Below, piece after piece: positions 22,355-31,622 of a stretch of DNA of 49,772 nt. Source of the stretch: a virus; IMG/VR virus record IMGVR_UViG_3300020430_000972, positions 1-49,772 of that record, one strand, 5' to 3'. The position numbers were made by a program, and so were the translations under genes. The notes beneath the pieces are model-generated. The model ran no database searches. It was not told where the DNA came from and was given only the letters and a program-made list of their open reading frames with translations. Numbering within the stretch: the first letter of the stretch is position 1; every line of letters starts with the position of its first letter.

Positions 22355-22648
22355 TTAGTTTGCGAACACGTTTCCGGATCCAGATGCTGATGCATTTGGT
22401 ACCCAACTGCCATGTCCTGCTGTCGCATCTCCAATTCTATGCACGGCAATATTGTTTGCAAAAACATTTGGACTACCACCTGCCGCTGGATCACCGCAAC
22501 CTGTTACGTCTCCAATTCTAACAACCTTTGCTGAATTGATAAACACATCACCTGATCCTGTTGCATATGGTGTTTGGTGAAATGGATTGGGTGTAGGACT
22601 TGCATGACCTACGTGTGAATCTAATCCTACTCTGCTTATTCCTGGCAT
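22355..22648 (-). CDS. PAAR-repeat tail-spike tip protein
   Basis: 97 aa. MPGISRVGLDSHVGHA, PNPFHQTPYATGSGDVFINSAKVVRIGDVTGCG and SPNVFANNIAVHRIGDATAGHGS are PAAR repeats. In contractile tails (T4 gp5.4) such a cone-shaped protein with a metal-binding tip caps the spike and helps pierce the host outer membrane. Late box CTAAATA ends 6 nt before the ATG and no ribosome binding site is visible. Confidence 0.92.
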   Translation of the reverse strand: MPGISRVGLDSHVGHASPTPNPFHQTPYATGSGDVFINSAKVVRIGDVTGCGDPAAGGSPNVFANNIAVHRIGDATAGHGSWVPNASASGSGNVFAN

Positions 22649-22653
22649 AGTAT

Positions 22654-22660
22654 TATTTAG
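22654..22660 (-). promoter_or_regulatory. Late promoter box overlapping PAAR start region
   Basis: CTAAATA on the minus strand; its last base is 6 nt from the A of the PAAR start codon, so a late transcript would begin at or near AUG. Confidence 0.4.
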
Positions 22661-22663
22661 TTG

Positions 22664-22984
22664 TTATTTTTTAACGATATCTGCCATGCCCGGAGGTGCT
22701 GGCATAATGTTAGAAGTTTGCGATGTGTATGCATCTGCAAATTCTTTTCTTGTAATATGTATTAGGGATATTGCTGATTGCTTAATTCTGTAAGAGCGAT
22801 TCATATCAGCAGTAAACAAAAACTGTTGTAAGCCAATACCTTTTTGTCCTGCTACTAAAGTTAATGGTTTGTTTACTTTGATTGTTTTATCATCTTCTTC
22901 TTCAAACTTTCCTACAAGTTCTTCACCTGATGATAGTTTGATTGTAATTACGTCTCCAATTTTGTATGGTGCTTCAATTAGCAT
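22664..22984 (-). CDS. Sm-like small phage protein
   Basis: 106 aa. YKIGDVITIKLSSGEELVGKFEEEDDKTIKV has the Sm1-like pattern (strand-turn-strand with a G-D-V and S-G-E-E), followed by KPLTLV. Similar proteins occur in T4-like marine phages next to PAAR or RNR genes. RNA binding is possible by fold analogy only. Downstream of glutaredoxin with an 8-nt gap. Confidence 0.65.
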   Translation of the reverse strand: MLIEAPYKIGDVITIKLSSGEELVGKFEEEDDKTIKVNKPLTLVAGQKGIGLQQFLFTADMNRSYRIKQSAISLIHITRKEFADAYTSQTSNIMPAPPGMADIVKK

Positions 22985-22992
22985 TATGTCTC

Positions 22993-23277
22993 CTAGTGGT
23001 TATGGTTCATGCCATGGTTTTCCATGTGTTCAACCAAATTTTCATATCCTCCAACATACTTACCGTGCAAAATAATCTGCGGAGCAGTTCTTGGCATAGG
23101 TAATCCGTTGATTTCAAACTCTTTCATGAGTGTTTCAACTTGGATGTCCTTACCTATAATGCTTTCAGTAAAAGGAATGTTCTTGTTTTTTAAAAGCATC
23201 TTAGCTTTTACACAAGAAGGACAATTAGGTTTACTATAGACAACTGTGGTGCTTGGAGTAGCTTGTTTAGTATCCAT
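22993..23277 (-). CDS. grx: Glutaredoxin
   Basis: 94 aa with the redox site CPSC (Cys19, Cys22) in VVYSKPNCPSCVKAK, then PRTAPQIILHGKYVGGYENL with the cis-Pro and GGYE glutathione-binding segments. Reduces ribonucleotide reductase; coupled to nrdB by a 1-base overlap (TAATG). Confidence 0.92.
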   Translation of the reverse strand: MDTKQATPSTTVVYSKPNCPSCVKAKMLLKNKNIPFTESIIGKDIQVETLMKEFEINGLPMPRTAPQIILHGKYVGGYENLVEHMENHGMNHNH

Positions 23278-24380
23278 TATAATTTAAATCCTTTGAGCTT
23301 ATCTGTGTTTACATCTTGTTTGATTCCACCAACAATATAACTTTCAACTTCAGTCTCTTGTGGAGCAACTTGAAGTCCTGCTGAACTCAACCAATGTTGT
23401 GTCCATGGTAAAGGGTTTTGTGTAGTTGGTGTATCAAAGATTGGTTTGTAACCTAATGCTTTTAATCTTCTGTTGGCAATGTATTCTACATAACTGCCTA
23501 ACAGTCTTTCATTAAGTCCAATGATTGATCCGTCTTTCATCAAATGTTTTGCCCATGCTTTTTCTTCATTGACACAGGTCTTCCACATTTCATAAACTTC
23601 TTCTTCACACTCTTTGGCAATCTTTGCCATCTCTGGATCGTCTTCTCCACGCATCCAGTTCTTTAGTACGTGTGAACTTAATGCAAGATGTTGTGCTTCA
23701 TCTCTTGCAATTAAGGAAATAATCTTAGCTGAACCTTCCATAAGTTTTAGTTCACCAAATGCAAATGTACAAGCAAATGATACATAGAATCTTAAGCCTT
23801 CTAGTATGTTTACATTCATCATTGCGAGATACATTTTCTTTTTAACATCTCTCATTGAACCTTTTTTATGATGTGTCCAGTTATCAGCCGCTTCAGTAAA
23901 TGCGTCATAGTTTTTAGTAACTGAAATAGCTCTTTCAATAATCTTGTCATCTTCTAAAATAGTATCCAACACTTCACTTGGATCTGCATACACGTTCTTC
24001 ATGATGTGTGTATAAGAACGTGAGTGAATTGTTTCAAAGAAATCCCAAGTAACAATACAACCTTCAAGCTCTGGAATACTAACGTGTGGTAAGAAAGCCA
24101 AACATGGACCTCTACCTTGTACACTATCTAATAGTGTTTGATATTTTAAATTAGCAGTGAATATGTGTTTCTGCTCTGGACGGAAGTTTGCATAATCTGA
24201 TCTATCTTTCTGTAGACTAACTTCTTCTGGTCTCCAAAAATACCCAAGCATTGTTTGGTTAAGTTTATCAAACACAGGGAACTTGAATACATCATATCTC
24301 TGTGTGTTTTGGTCTGCTCCAAAAAACATATATTGTTTTGTGAAGTCAATTTTTTCTCTATTAAATACTGTCTTTGCCAT
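23277..24380 (-). CDS. nrdB: Ribonucleotide reductase class Ia, beta subunit
   Basis: 367 aa. WDFFETIHSRSYTHI holds the di-iron ligands Glu116/His119 and the radical Tyr123; GELKLMEGSAKIISLIARDEAQH holds the second Glu and Glu-x-x-His ligands. Provides the tyrosyl radical for NrdA. It has its own promoter (24412-24440) immediately after nrdA, so nrdB-grx can be made separately from nrdA. Confidence 0.96.
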   Translation of the reverse strand: MAKTVFNREKIDFTKQYMFFGADQNTQRYDVFKFPVFDKLNQTMLGYFWRPEEVSLQKDRSDYANFRPEQKHIFTANLKYQTLLDSVQGRGPCLAFLPHVSIPELEGCIVTWDFFETIHSRSYTHIMKNVYADPSEVLDTILEDDKIIERAISVTKNYDAFTEAADNWTHHKKGSMRDVKKKMYLAMMNVNILEGLRFYVSFACTFAFGELKLMEGSAKIISLIARDEAQHLALSSHVLKNWMRGEDDPEMAKIAKECEEEVYEMWKTCVNEEKAWAKHLMKDGSIIGLNERLLGSYVEYIANRRLKALGYKPIFDTPTTQNPLPWTQHWLSSAGLQVAPQETEVESYIVGGIKQDVNTDKLKGFKL

Positions 24381-24411
24381 GTCTCTTCTTTCTATTATCT
24401 ACCATTACTTT

Positions 24412-24440
24412 AAATTAACATCACAATACAATTTTGTCAA
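24412..24440 (-). promoter_or_regulatory. Sigma70-like promoter of nrdB
   Basis: TTGACA, 17-bp spacer, TAATTT on the minus strand. Confidence 0.7.
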
Positions 24441-24443
24441 CAA

Positions 24444-26789
24444 CTAAATTGCACATGATTCACAAACTTCGTCATCTTCCTCTGTTTTAACTTGACTATC
24501 AGTTAAACCAACTTGTGGTTCAAAAGGTTGTTCTTTATAAGCAATCTCAGTTTTGATATCATCTTCACTTGGATCAGTCTTATAATCATATGTGTTTTGG
24601 TAATAAGAAGTTTTCCAACCATACTTGTATGTTGTTAACATATCTTGTAACATCACACTCATTGGCACTTCGTTGTTTTCGAAGTGTGTAGGATTGTAAC
24701 TCCAATTACCGGATATTGCCTGATCGAAAAACTTCTGCATCACGGCAACAATCTTTATATATCCCTCGTTGCTCGGCATATCCCATAACAACGTGTAATT
24801 ATTCTTTAACGTTTGATACTGTGGAACAATCTGCTTAAGAGGCCCTTTTTTGGACTTCTTAATGGACAAGAACCCTCTAGGCGGTTCAATTCCATTTGTG
24901 GCATTTGACACAATAGAACTGCTCTCCGATGGCATCTGTGCGGACAATGTAGAGTGGCGTAGGCCATGTTCTCTAATGCTCTCACGAAGATGATCCCAGT
25001 CATACTTTAATGTAATACTGCATACTTCGTCCAGTTCCTTTTTGTAAGTATCAATCGGTAATACACCGTCGCTATATTTAGTACGATCGAAGTAATCACA
25101 CTTACCTTTCTCCTGTGCTAACTTATTACTTGCTACCAATAGATAGTATTGGAATGCTTCTGTTAGCTCATGTACCTTAGTAAGTGCTTTCTTATCTTCG
25201 TACTTAACACCATTCTTTGCAAGATAGTGTGCTAATCCTATATAACCAACACCTAAACTTCTTCTTGCTTTTGTAGATATCTCTGCGGCTTTCACTGGGT
25301 AACGTTGATAGTCAATCACTTCGTCCAATGCTCTTACTGCCAAGTCGCATAAGTCTTCAAGTTCGTCTAAGTTTTTAAGTACACCAACATTGATAGCACT
25401 TAAAATACATAATGCAATCTCGCCTTCTGGGTCATCAATGTGTTGTAATGGTTTGGTTGGTAATGTAATCTCTTGACATAGGTTGCTCATGAACACAGGA
25501 TCTTTGAATGAACTGTGTGTGTTTGCATGATCAACATTCATAATATAAATTCTTCCTGTTTCTGCACGTTCTTTGATTAATGCAGAAAACAATTCCATTG
25601 CTTTTATTTTCTTTTTCTTTATAGAAGTTTTACGTTCATACTTCTCGTACAACTCTGCAAATTTTTCTTGATCGGCATAAAAGGCATCATAAAGTTCTGG
25701 TACGTCATGTGGTGAAAACAAAGTAATGTCTCCATCAGCTAAAAGTCTTTCGTACATAATTTTGTTGAGTTGAATAGAATAATCTAAACGTCTTACTCTG
25801 TTGTCTTCTGTACCTTTGTTGTTCTTTAATACAAGGATGTCTTCAATCTCATAATGCCAAATAGGAAAGTGTGTTGTAGCATTTCCACCACGTACACCAT
25901 TCTGTGTGCAACATCTTACAGTTGATTCGAATTTTTTTAGAAACGGAATCACGCCAGTGTGTGCAACCTCACCTCCTCGTATCTTAGAATTGATTGCTCT
26001 GATTCTTCCTGAGTTGATTCCAATACCGGCTCTTTGTGCAGTATATCTACCAATGGCCATATCGCTTGAAAAGATGCTGTCTAGTGTATCATCAATATCA
26101 ACTAGAACGCAAGAAGCAAATTGTCTAAGTGGAGTTCTTACTCCTGCCATAATGGGAGTAGGAATATTAATTTTAAATAAACTGGTCGCATCATAATATC
26201 TTCTTACCACTGACATTCTTTGATCTTTAGGATAGTCAGCAAATAGTGTTGCCGCAATCATCATGTACATAACTTGTGGTGATTCATGTATGTCACCTGT
26301 GCTTCTGTCTTGTACAAGATACTTGTCAACAATTTGTCTTAGTCCTGCATAGGTAAAGTTTTCATCTCTGCTATGTTTGATCCAACTGTTTAATTTTTTT
26401 AATTCTGTTTGAGTATATTTTTCTTTGATAGAAGGATCATAAACACCTCTATCAATGTTTCTGTTAATAACTTTTGTAAGTGGAATAGGATTGTATTGTC
26501 CAAACGTTTCTTTGTATATCGGATAAAGCAATAGTCTTGCCGCAACATATTGATAATTTGGATTATCAAGTGTAATTAAATCGTTTGCCGACTTGATTAA
26601 TATTTCCTGTATTTCTTCTGTAGACATCCCATCGTAAAATTGTATGTTTGCAGTCATCTCAACTTGCGAAGCACTTACGTTTGATAGTCCTTCACAGGCT
26701 TCTTCAACTACAAAATGAATTTTATTGATATCTAATGGTACACTTGTTCCGTCACGTTTAATGATATGAATTCCGACGCCGTTTGACAT
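24444..26789 (-). CDS. nrdA: Ribonucleotide reductase class Ia, alpha subunit
   Basis: 781 aa from the ATG at 26789 (a TTG two codons up is closer to AGGAG and is an alternative). An N-terminal ATP cone (HIIKRDGTSVPLDINKIHF), active-site cysteines in ASCVLVDI and SNLCQEITLPT, PSESSSIVSNATNGIEPPRG and a C-terminal CESCAI redox pair identify NrdA. Reduces ribonucleoside diphosphates to dNDPs with NrdB and glutaredoxin. A late-type box lies upstream at 26835-26842. Confidence 0.96.
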   Translation of the reverse strand: MSNGVGIHIIKRDGTSVPLDINKIHFVVEEACEGLSNVSASQVEMTANIQFYDGMSTEEIQEILIKSANDLITLDNPNYQYVAARLLLYPIYKETFGQYNPIPLTKVINRNIDRGVYDPSIKEKYTQTELKKLNSWIKHSRDENFTYAGLRQIVDKYLVQDRSTGDIHESPQVMYMMIAATLFADYPKDQRMSVVRRYYDATSLFKINIPTPIMAGVRTPLRQFASCVLVDIDDTLDSIFSSDMAIGRYTAQRAGIGINSGRIRAINSKIRGGEVAHTGVIPFLKKFESTVRCCTQNGVRGGNATTHFPIWHYEIEDILVLKNNKGTEDNRVRRLDYSIQLNKIMYERLLADGDITLFSPHDVPELYDAFYADQEKFAELYEKYERKTSIKKKKIKAMELFSALIKERAETGRIYIMNVDHANTHSSFKDPVFMSNLCQEITLPTKPLQHIDDPEGEIALCILSAINVGVLKNLDELEDLCDLAVRALDEVIDYQRYPVKAAEISTKARRSLGVGYIGLAHYLAKNGVKYEDKKALTKVHELTEAFQYYLLVASNKLAQEKGKCDYFDRTKYSDGVLPIDTYKKELDEVCSITLKYDWDHLRESIREHGLRHSTLSAQMPSESSSIVSNATNGIEPPRGFLSIKKSKKGPLKQIVPQYQTLKNNYTLLWDMPSNEGYIKIVAVMQKFFDQAISGNWSYNPTHFENNEVPMSVMLQDMLTTYKYGWKTSYYQNTYDYKTDPSEDDIKTEIAYKEQPFEPQVGLTDSQVKTEEDDEVCESCAI

Positions 26790-26834
26790 TCTCAATAACT
26801 CCTGTTAATTTTAATTTACTACGTGATGATAATG

Positions 26835-26842
26835 TATTTATT
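26835..26842 (-). promoter_or_regulatory. T4-type late promoter box
   Basis: AATAAATA on the minus strand, about 45 nt before the nrdA start and overlapping the end of the 141-aa gene. Confidence 0.45.
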
Positions 26843-27263
26843 GTAATGCTGGCATCGTGTAAATGCGTTGTGAAACAAAATTTGTGGGTAAGTCATTCTT
26901 TTGAACAACTTCATTATATTTGTAACACAAAACGTAATTTCCAATACAAACAGGATAACATAATTCGTCATCTTCGTAGTCCTTAACTATATGTATCTCG
27001 AACTTGCTCCGAGAAAACCTATTAGTTAATTGTAAAGTGTAACACACTCCAAGGCTGTTTGTCAAGTCGCAAATGCTGTTTTGAGCGAGAAGCTCCCATG
27101 GAGTGGGCCAAGTGTCCATATTCCATGGATCACAACCTAACTTACTCCTTGGCATCTTGTTGTAATATTCTATTACGTCCTGGAACGGACGCAGACTTAC
27201 CTCTAGTTGTTTTCTAAAATTGGACCAGTGAACGAGTTTTACCTCGTAATCATTGTGGGGCAT
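26838..27263 (-). CDS. Conserved phage protein, tail-region type
   Basis: 141 aa. Contains DPWNMDTWPTPWELL (about residues 45-59) and GVCYTLQLTNRF; I associate these with a conserved protein of T4-like cyanophages found near tail fibre genes. The gene starts directly after the beta-helix gene stop. Function unknown. Confidence 0.7.
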   Translation of the reverse strand: MPHNDYEVKLVHWSNFRKQLEVSLRPFQDVIEYYNKMPRSKLGCDPWNMDTWPTPWELLAQNSICDLTNSLGVCYTLQLTNRFSRSKFEIHIVKDYEDDELCYPVCIGNYVLCYKYNEVVQKNDLPTNFVSQRIYTMPALQ

Positions 27264-27264
27264 T

Positions 27265-28893
27265 CTAAGTTTTATATCTTAAATTGAATAGTATGTCGCC
27301 GGTGTCAGATGTTGTCGTGTTCTTCATTGATATTACAACCGTGTCGTTAGTTGCATCACTATTTTCATCTGCTAGTGCAACAGAAAATTCTATGTTAGTT
27401 GCGTATGTACTTCCGCCTAGGTATGAATAGTCATCTGTCAATGTTGCAGTACCATCAGCAAGGTTAACCAATATGTCTAACTTACCTTCTCTAACTGCAT
27501 TAACTTGACTTGACTTGTAAATGTATTCTACTACAACATTTCTAGTTGCATATCCAGGACATCTTAAAATTCTTACTGCGGCATTTTGTTGTGTTACAGG
27601 AAATCTATAACTGAAAGCATTATCAAATACTCCTGGACCTTCTACTTCAGGAACATAAACGTAACCTGATATAAAGTTTTGATCGTAACTTAAATTGCCT
27701 GTTCTATCAAACCAATCATTTGTTGAACTATTACTTAAGGCAGTACCATCTGTAAATTTAATAATACTGTGAGTCGCATTACCTTCGTTACCGCCATTGT
27801 TACCTACACTTATAAATCTATTGTTGCTTGAAGAATTGAAGTTACCTTTGTGTACAAATATTCCTTGTTGATCGATGTCATGGAATTCACAGTTTGAAAA
27901 AACATTTCTTACTGGACCAGTTGCCATACCTTGTTGTCCAATGGTTGTGTTCTCTCCAAAGTATACTCCGTACTTGAGTGTATCAAATTCACAATGATCA
28001 AATGTGTTTTCAGTTACATCAAAGTCTGACTTAACTGCTACACCATATCCTTTGAACTTGATGTTTTCAAACTTGTTTCTGTTACAGCTTACTGCTGTCG
28101 ATAAACTATCCATCTTGATTGCATTTTGCAATGACCCTGCAATAGTTCCGCTTGTCCAACCACCATGTATAATCAAGTCTTCGAATCTACTTTCTTTACA
28201 AGAAACTAAATGTAAACCTGTGTTGGTAGTATTTTGTACGAGCGTCATACCTTTTAACAATATATGTTGTGCTTGGTTTAAAGTTGTGCTTGAACTGTCT
28301 TGTGCATAACTGCCTGGAGTAGATCCACTGTTGACTGTTTCAAATATAGGTGTGTTCGCACCTTGTGTAATTTTTACTTTATCTTGCCCTGCACCAACTA
28401 TTGTTGCATAAGGTGGTAATTTTAAACTTGCTGATAGTAAATATTCTCCTGCAGGTATTTCTAATGTGACTCTACTTGCAGTTGATCCTTTTGTTGCACT
28501 ATTTAGATATAGTTGGTCGATTGCTCTTTGCATCACTTCAGTTTGATCTGAACCATCACCTAATGCACCAAATGATTTTACACTTACTTTTTCATCTAAT
28601 CTATCTTGGAGTGTTCTTGCAACAGGCAACATAGCAGTTGCTCCTGTTTGCATAGTTGCAGTATTTTTTTGATATGAATATTGATCTGCGAAACTGAACA
28701 AGTTATCATGTTCTGTAAGTACCTTACTATTACCTACTGCTGGAGATCCTTCTGATACTGATCCGTTACCTATGAAAAGTTCACGTGTATCTACTGCCCA
28801 ACCAAACTCACCACCTGCTAGTTGTGGTACGCCTGACCCTACGTTTTTTTGACCTCTACGTACTTGAATTCTTGATATTTGTACTATTGCCAC
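27265..28893 (-). CDS. Beta-helix tail spike/fibre protein (pectate-lyase-like)
   Basis: 542 aa from a GTG at 28893 with AAGGAG 9 nt upstream. The N-terminal 60 residues (IQVRRGQKNVGSGVPQLAGGEFGWAVD..., ELFIGNG) are the structural head found in many phage fibre proteins. VKSFGALGDGSDQTEVMQRAID starts a pectate-lyase-superfamily beta helix with many N-x-F and F-x-N-C-x-F rungs to about residue 350, then a beta-rich C-terminal domain. Probably a receptor-binding or polysaccharide-degrading virion protein. Led by a late promoter box. Confidence 0.88.
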   Translation of the reverse strand: MAIVQISRIQVRRGQKNVGSGVPQLAGGEFGWAVDTRELFIGNGSVSEGSPAVGNSKVLTEHDNLFSFADQYSYQKNTATMQTGATAMLPVARTLQDRLDEKVSVKSFGALGDGSDQTEVMQRAIDQLYLNSATKGSTASRVTLEIPAGEYLLSASLKLPPYATIVGAGQDKVKITQGANTPIFETVNSGSTPGSYAQDSSSTTLNQAQHILLKGMTLVQNTTNTGLHLVSCKESRFEDLIIHGGWTSGTIAGSLQNAIKMDSLSTAVSCNRNKFENIKFKGYGVAVKSDFDVTENTFDHCEFDTLKYGVYFGENTTIGQQGMATGPVRNVFSNCEFHDIDQQGIFVHKGNFNSSSNNRFISVGNNGGNEGNATHSIIKFTDGTALSNSSTNDWFDRTGNLSYDQNFISGYVYVPEVEGPGVFDNAFSYRFPVTQQNAAVRILRCPGYATRNVVVEYIYKSSQVNAVREGKLDILVNLADGTATLTDDYSYLGGSTYATNIEFSVALADENSDATNDTVVISMKNTTTSDTGDILFNLRYKT

Positions 28894-28913
28894 TGCATAA
28901 CTCCTTATAGTTA

Positions 28914-28921
28914 TATTTATG
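28914..28921 (-). promoter_or_regulatory. T4-type late promoter box
   Basis: CATAAATA on the minus strand, about 20 nt before the start of the beta-helix gene, overlapping the stop of the nuclease gene. Confidence 0.55.
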
Positions 28922-29597
28922 CAAATTGGTCATAGTATAGATACACCCTATCCCACCATTTAGACTCCCATGATTTAAACTCATCTGGGTACACGTCAAA
29001 TTGCTGATATTCGTTGTTTCTACTACACATAAACACATGACCTTCTTGTATGTTTGTGCCATACAATTCATTGTGTGCTAATGCATAGGCAGTAAGCTGA
29101 AGTTTGTAATCTTCTACCCACTCTTCCTTTTTAGGCTTGTTTGTCTGTTTAAAGTCCATGATGCATTCTTTACCGTTAAAGACGCCTACGAGGTCTGTAG
29201 TGCCGGCATAAATCTTAGGGTGGTATAGTTGTACCTCAGAACCCCATATTTCGTCTATTTTAGAAAGAGCATTGTCTTTTATGGTCGTTGCCATCTTGTT
29301 TGCTTGTTGGCTGTAAGGGTTTGATCCTGCAGACGGCCAGTTGCCACTTTCAACATAATCCTCTAGGAATTTGTGCATACGTGTTCCTATACTTGCGGCC
29401 TCTGTAACAATTTCCTGTGCTTTGGCATCACCAACTCTTTTACGCCATTCAATCAAACCTGTTTTGTCTTTTGTTTTATCTAGTATCGTTGTTACACTTG
29501 CAACACTATTGCCATCAGGACAAGCATATAATCTTTTGCCATTGACACTTTCTTTTTTAATTTCTTCGTAGTTAAACTTTTTAGTTAATAGTGTCAT
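28917..29597 (-). CDS. PD-(D/E)XK nuclease (RecB/Cas4-like)
   Basis: 226 aa. Motifs in order: GTRMHKFLE (His75), Glu121, IYAGTTDLVGVFNGKECIMDFK with Asp135, Asp148 and Lys150, and the QLTAYA motif (167-172) typical of RecB-family nucleases. No iron-sulfur cysteine set as in true Cas4. Common in T4-like marine phages as an exonuclease for DNA processing or host DNA breakdown. It overlaps an oxygenase gene by 17 nt. Confidence 0.83.
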   Translation of the reverse strand: MTLLTKKFNYEEIKKESVNGKRLYACPDGNSVASVTTILDKTKDKTGLIEWRKRVGDAKAQEIVTEAASIGTRMHKFLEDYVESGNWPSAGSNPYSQQANKMATTIKDNALSKIDEIWGSEVQLYHPKIYAGTTDLVGVFNGKECIMDFKQTNKPKKEEWVEDYKLQLTAYALAHNELYGTNIQEGHVFMCSRNNEYQQFDVYPDEFKSWESKWWDRVYLYYDQFA

Positions 29598-30114
29598 CTG
29601 ATTTCCATTTCGCTTTAAAATTAATTACCAATACACTTCTAGGTTTTGCACTTGGGTATGTCAAATGGTTTACGTTGCCATTGAGTATTACAAGTTTACC
29701 TGGTGTAGGATTTATTTCTATGTGTTGTACTTCTGTGTTTGAATGCCCTAACAATGTTACAAGACTGCCATCAGATTCCTCAAAATACATCACTGTGCTA
29801 ATCAATGAATCTTCATTAGTGTGGTTGTGTATTTTTTGATATCCATGTGGTTTGTAATCTATGTACCAACTGTGTATAGCATCTATTTTTTCTATAGGTA
29901 TTTCATTCTCTTGTATTTTCTTTAATGTAAATTCATAAAAGCCTAAAGATATATTATTGATGTCGCAGGTGTTTTGTGTTCTATCTTCGTAGTCTGTGGT
30001 TTCCACAAAACTTCTTATCATTACGTGTTTGATATTTTCCCAATCAGGGTATTCTGTTTCTAATACAAATTGTCCTGGAGCAAAGTAACTATTTTCCATC
30101 TTGCATCCAGTCAT
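29581..30114 (-). CDS. 2OG-Fe(II) oxygenase-like protein
   Basis: 177 aa (172 from an internal ATG at 30099). YQKIHNHTNEDSLISTVMYFEES gives the H-x-H/D type site, PGKLVILNGNVNHLTYPS the distal His, and KPRSVLVINF the Arg. Fold and motif spacing resemble the neighbouring 30089-30949 gene, suggesting an old duplication. Overlaps both neighbours; start uncertain between the two ATGs. Confidence 0.75.
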   Translation of the reverse strand: MTGCKMENSYFAPGQFVLETEYPDWENIKHVMIRSFVETTDYEDRTQNTCDINNISLGFYEFTLKKIQENEIPIEKIDAIHSWYIDYKPHGYQKIHNHTNEDSLISTVMYFEESDGSLVTLLGHSNTEVQHIEINPTPGKLVILNGNVNHLTYPSAKPRSVLVINFKAKWKSDDTIN

Positions 30115-30949
30115 GTCTGTCAGGGTCTAATTTATGTACCATGCCTGGAATGGATTCATCTGGAGCATAATATTCAAAATCAAAATCAACAACAAATGTC
30201 CTACGTGGTTTCTTAGCAGGATAAACACCATGCCATACCCTACCGTCCATGATTACGGTTCTTCCTGGGTAAGGACCAAACTGTGTCATTACCTGTGTGC
30301 CATCTGGGTTGGGCATCAATGTGTATAACATACCATTGTCTGCTGATTGTTCATTGGTACCTGTTGTTGGTTGAGAGTCCATTGCCATTACCATACTAAT
30401 ACATAGTGGGCCATGGTTGTGTATTGCTTGATAACCTCCGTCATCATAATCAACACACCAACACTTGCTTACCTTTACGGACTTAACAGGTATGTAGTTT
30501 TTTCTAATCTGTTTCATTACCCAGTCTAATAGTTTGTCCCAATTGATGTTGTCAAACTTGTTTTGATCTATAGGTGGAAAGTGTGATCCTTTGTTGTCAG
30601 GATTAACTTCAAACTCCGTTTCATTTAATGATTGACTGCTAGGAAATCCTTTTTGCTCAGGACTGTCTGGATTCATCTTGTCTGATCTTACAACCTTGCC
30701 TCCCCACTCTGGCAAGTTCTTAGGAGTAACATCATATTGGTATCCTCTGAATGTAGTTTTAATTTTGCTTTCGTCTTCGCCCTTAAATTTATCATCTTCA
30801 AACAGTTGTAAAAACTCCTCATAGAAAGGACACTTCACATCTATAATCCATTGGTTCATTGCACTATGAAATCCTACATTTGAATTAGGATCTCTGTTAG
30901 GTGATCCTTGATATGGATCAGGTGCAATATGTTCTGTCTTGTCAACCAT
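30089..30949 (-). CDS. 2OG-Fe(II) oxygenase-like protein, larger
   Basis: 286 aa from the ATG at 30949 (AAAGG upstream). YQAIHNHGPLCISMVMAMD is the iron-site strand, GRTVIMDGRVWHGVYPAKKPRRTFVVDF the distal His and Arg. The 130 residues in front are unusual and polar. Its start overlaps the endonuclease III stop by 8 nt, so oxygenase and repair enzyme are co-translated. Confidence 0.78.
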   Translation of the reverse strand: MVDKTEHIAPDPYQGSPNRDPNSNVGFHSAMNQWIIDVKCPFYEEFLQLFEDDKFKGEDESKIKTTFRGYQYDVTPKNLPEWGGKVVRSDKMNPDSPEQKGFPSSQSLNETEFEVNPDNKGSHFPPIDQNKFDNINWDKLLDWVMKQIRKNYIPVKSVKVSKCWCVDYDDGGYQAIHNHGPLCISMVMAMDSQPTTGTNEQSADNGMLYTLMPNPDGTQVMTQFGPYPGRTVIMDGRVWHGVYPAKKPRRTFVVDFDFEYYAPDESIPGMVHKLDPDRHDWMQDGK

Positions 30950-31622
30950 TAACAACCTTTCTCAGTTGTGACTTTGGAACGTTAATGTGTCTTCCATCAC
31001 AAACTGTCTCTATAACACAGATGCCACACTTTGGTTTTTTACTTTTACATACTCTCTTAGCATGAGTAATCAACTGCATATGAGCGGCGTACTTGTACTT
31101 ATCGGGTGTTGTTGTGTTGACAACAATACTTGATTTGCCTTCGTCCAAAGAATCAGTCCAACCTAATCTCCATAACAATCTAAACACATGAGTATCAACT
31201 GCTATGTAAGGCTTGTTGAATACAAATCTCATAACAATGTCGCTTGACTTCTTACCAACACCTGGTAGTTTCATTAATTCTTTTTGTGTATCAGGAACTT
31301 GTCCGTCATACTCTTCCAATAACTTTTTGCTTGTTGCCAATATGTTTTTTGATTTTGCATTGTATAACCCTGCAGGTTTGATTGCTTCAATGACTTGTTC
31401 CTGTGTAAGTTTTATCATGTCAGCAGGATTGTCAGCCAATGCAAATAATTGTTTACAAGCCACTGCCGTCCTAGCATCTTGGCTCTGTGCAGACAACATG
31501 ACTCCTATCAAACTTTGATAAGCTCGTCTATGTATCTTTGCGGCTGGCTTGGCATTTTTATACTTAGGCCAATACTCAGATAGTCTTGTGTAGATCGTAT
31601 TAATCTCTTGGCTTGTCTTCAT
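30942..31622 (-). CDS. nth: Endonuclease III
   Basis: 226 aa. The helix-hairpin-helix LMKLPGVGKKSSD carries the Schiff-base Lys (124 or 125), VDTHVFR the catalytic Asp143, and the C-x6-C-x2-C-x5-C set that binds a 4Fe-4S cluster is intact. Removes oxidised pyrimidines and nicks abasic sites. It lies directly after an NfuA-like Fe-S carrier gene, 23-nt overlap, which may help to fill its cluster. Confidence 0.94.
   Translation of the reverse strand: MKTSQEINTIYTRLSEYWPKYKNAKPAAKIHRRAYQSLIGVMLSAQSQDARTAVACKQLFALADNPADMIKLTQEQVIEAIKPAGLYNAKSKNILATSKKLLEEYDGQVPDTQKELMKLPGVGKKSSDIVMRFVFNKPYIAVDTHVFRLLWRLGWTDSLDEGKSSIVVNTTTPDKYKYAAHMQLITHAKRVCKSKKPKCGICVIETVCDGRHINVPKSQLRKVVNG

Noticed and set aside
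28917-29597. Calling the nuclease Cas4
   Set aside because: QLTAYA and DFK motifs fit the wider RecB-like family, but the iron-sulfur cysteines and any cas neighbours are absent.
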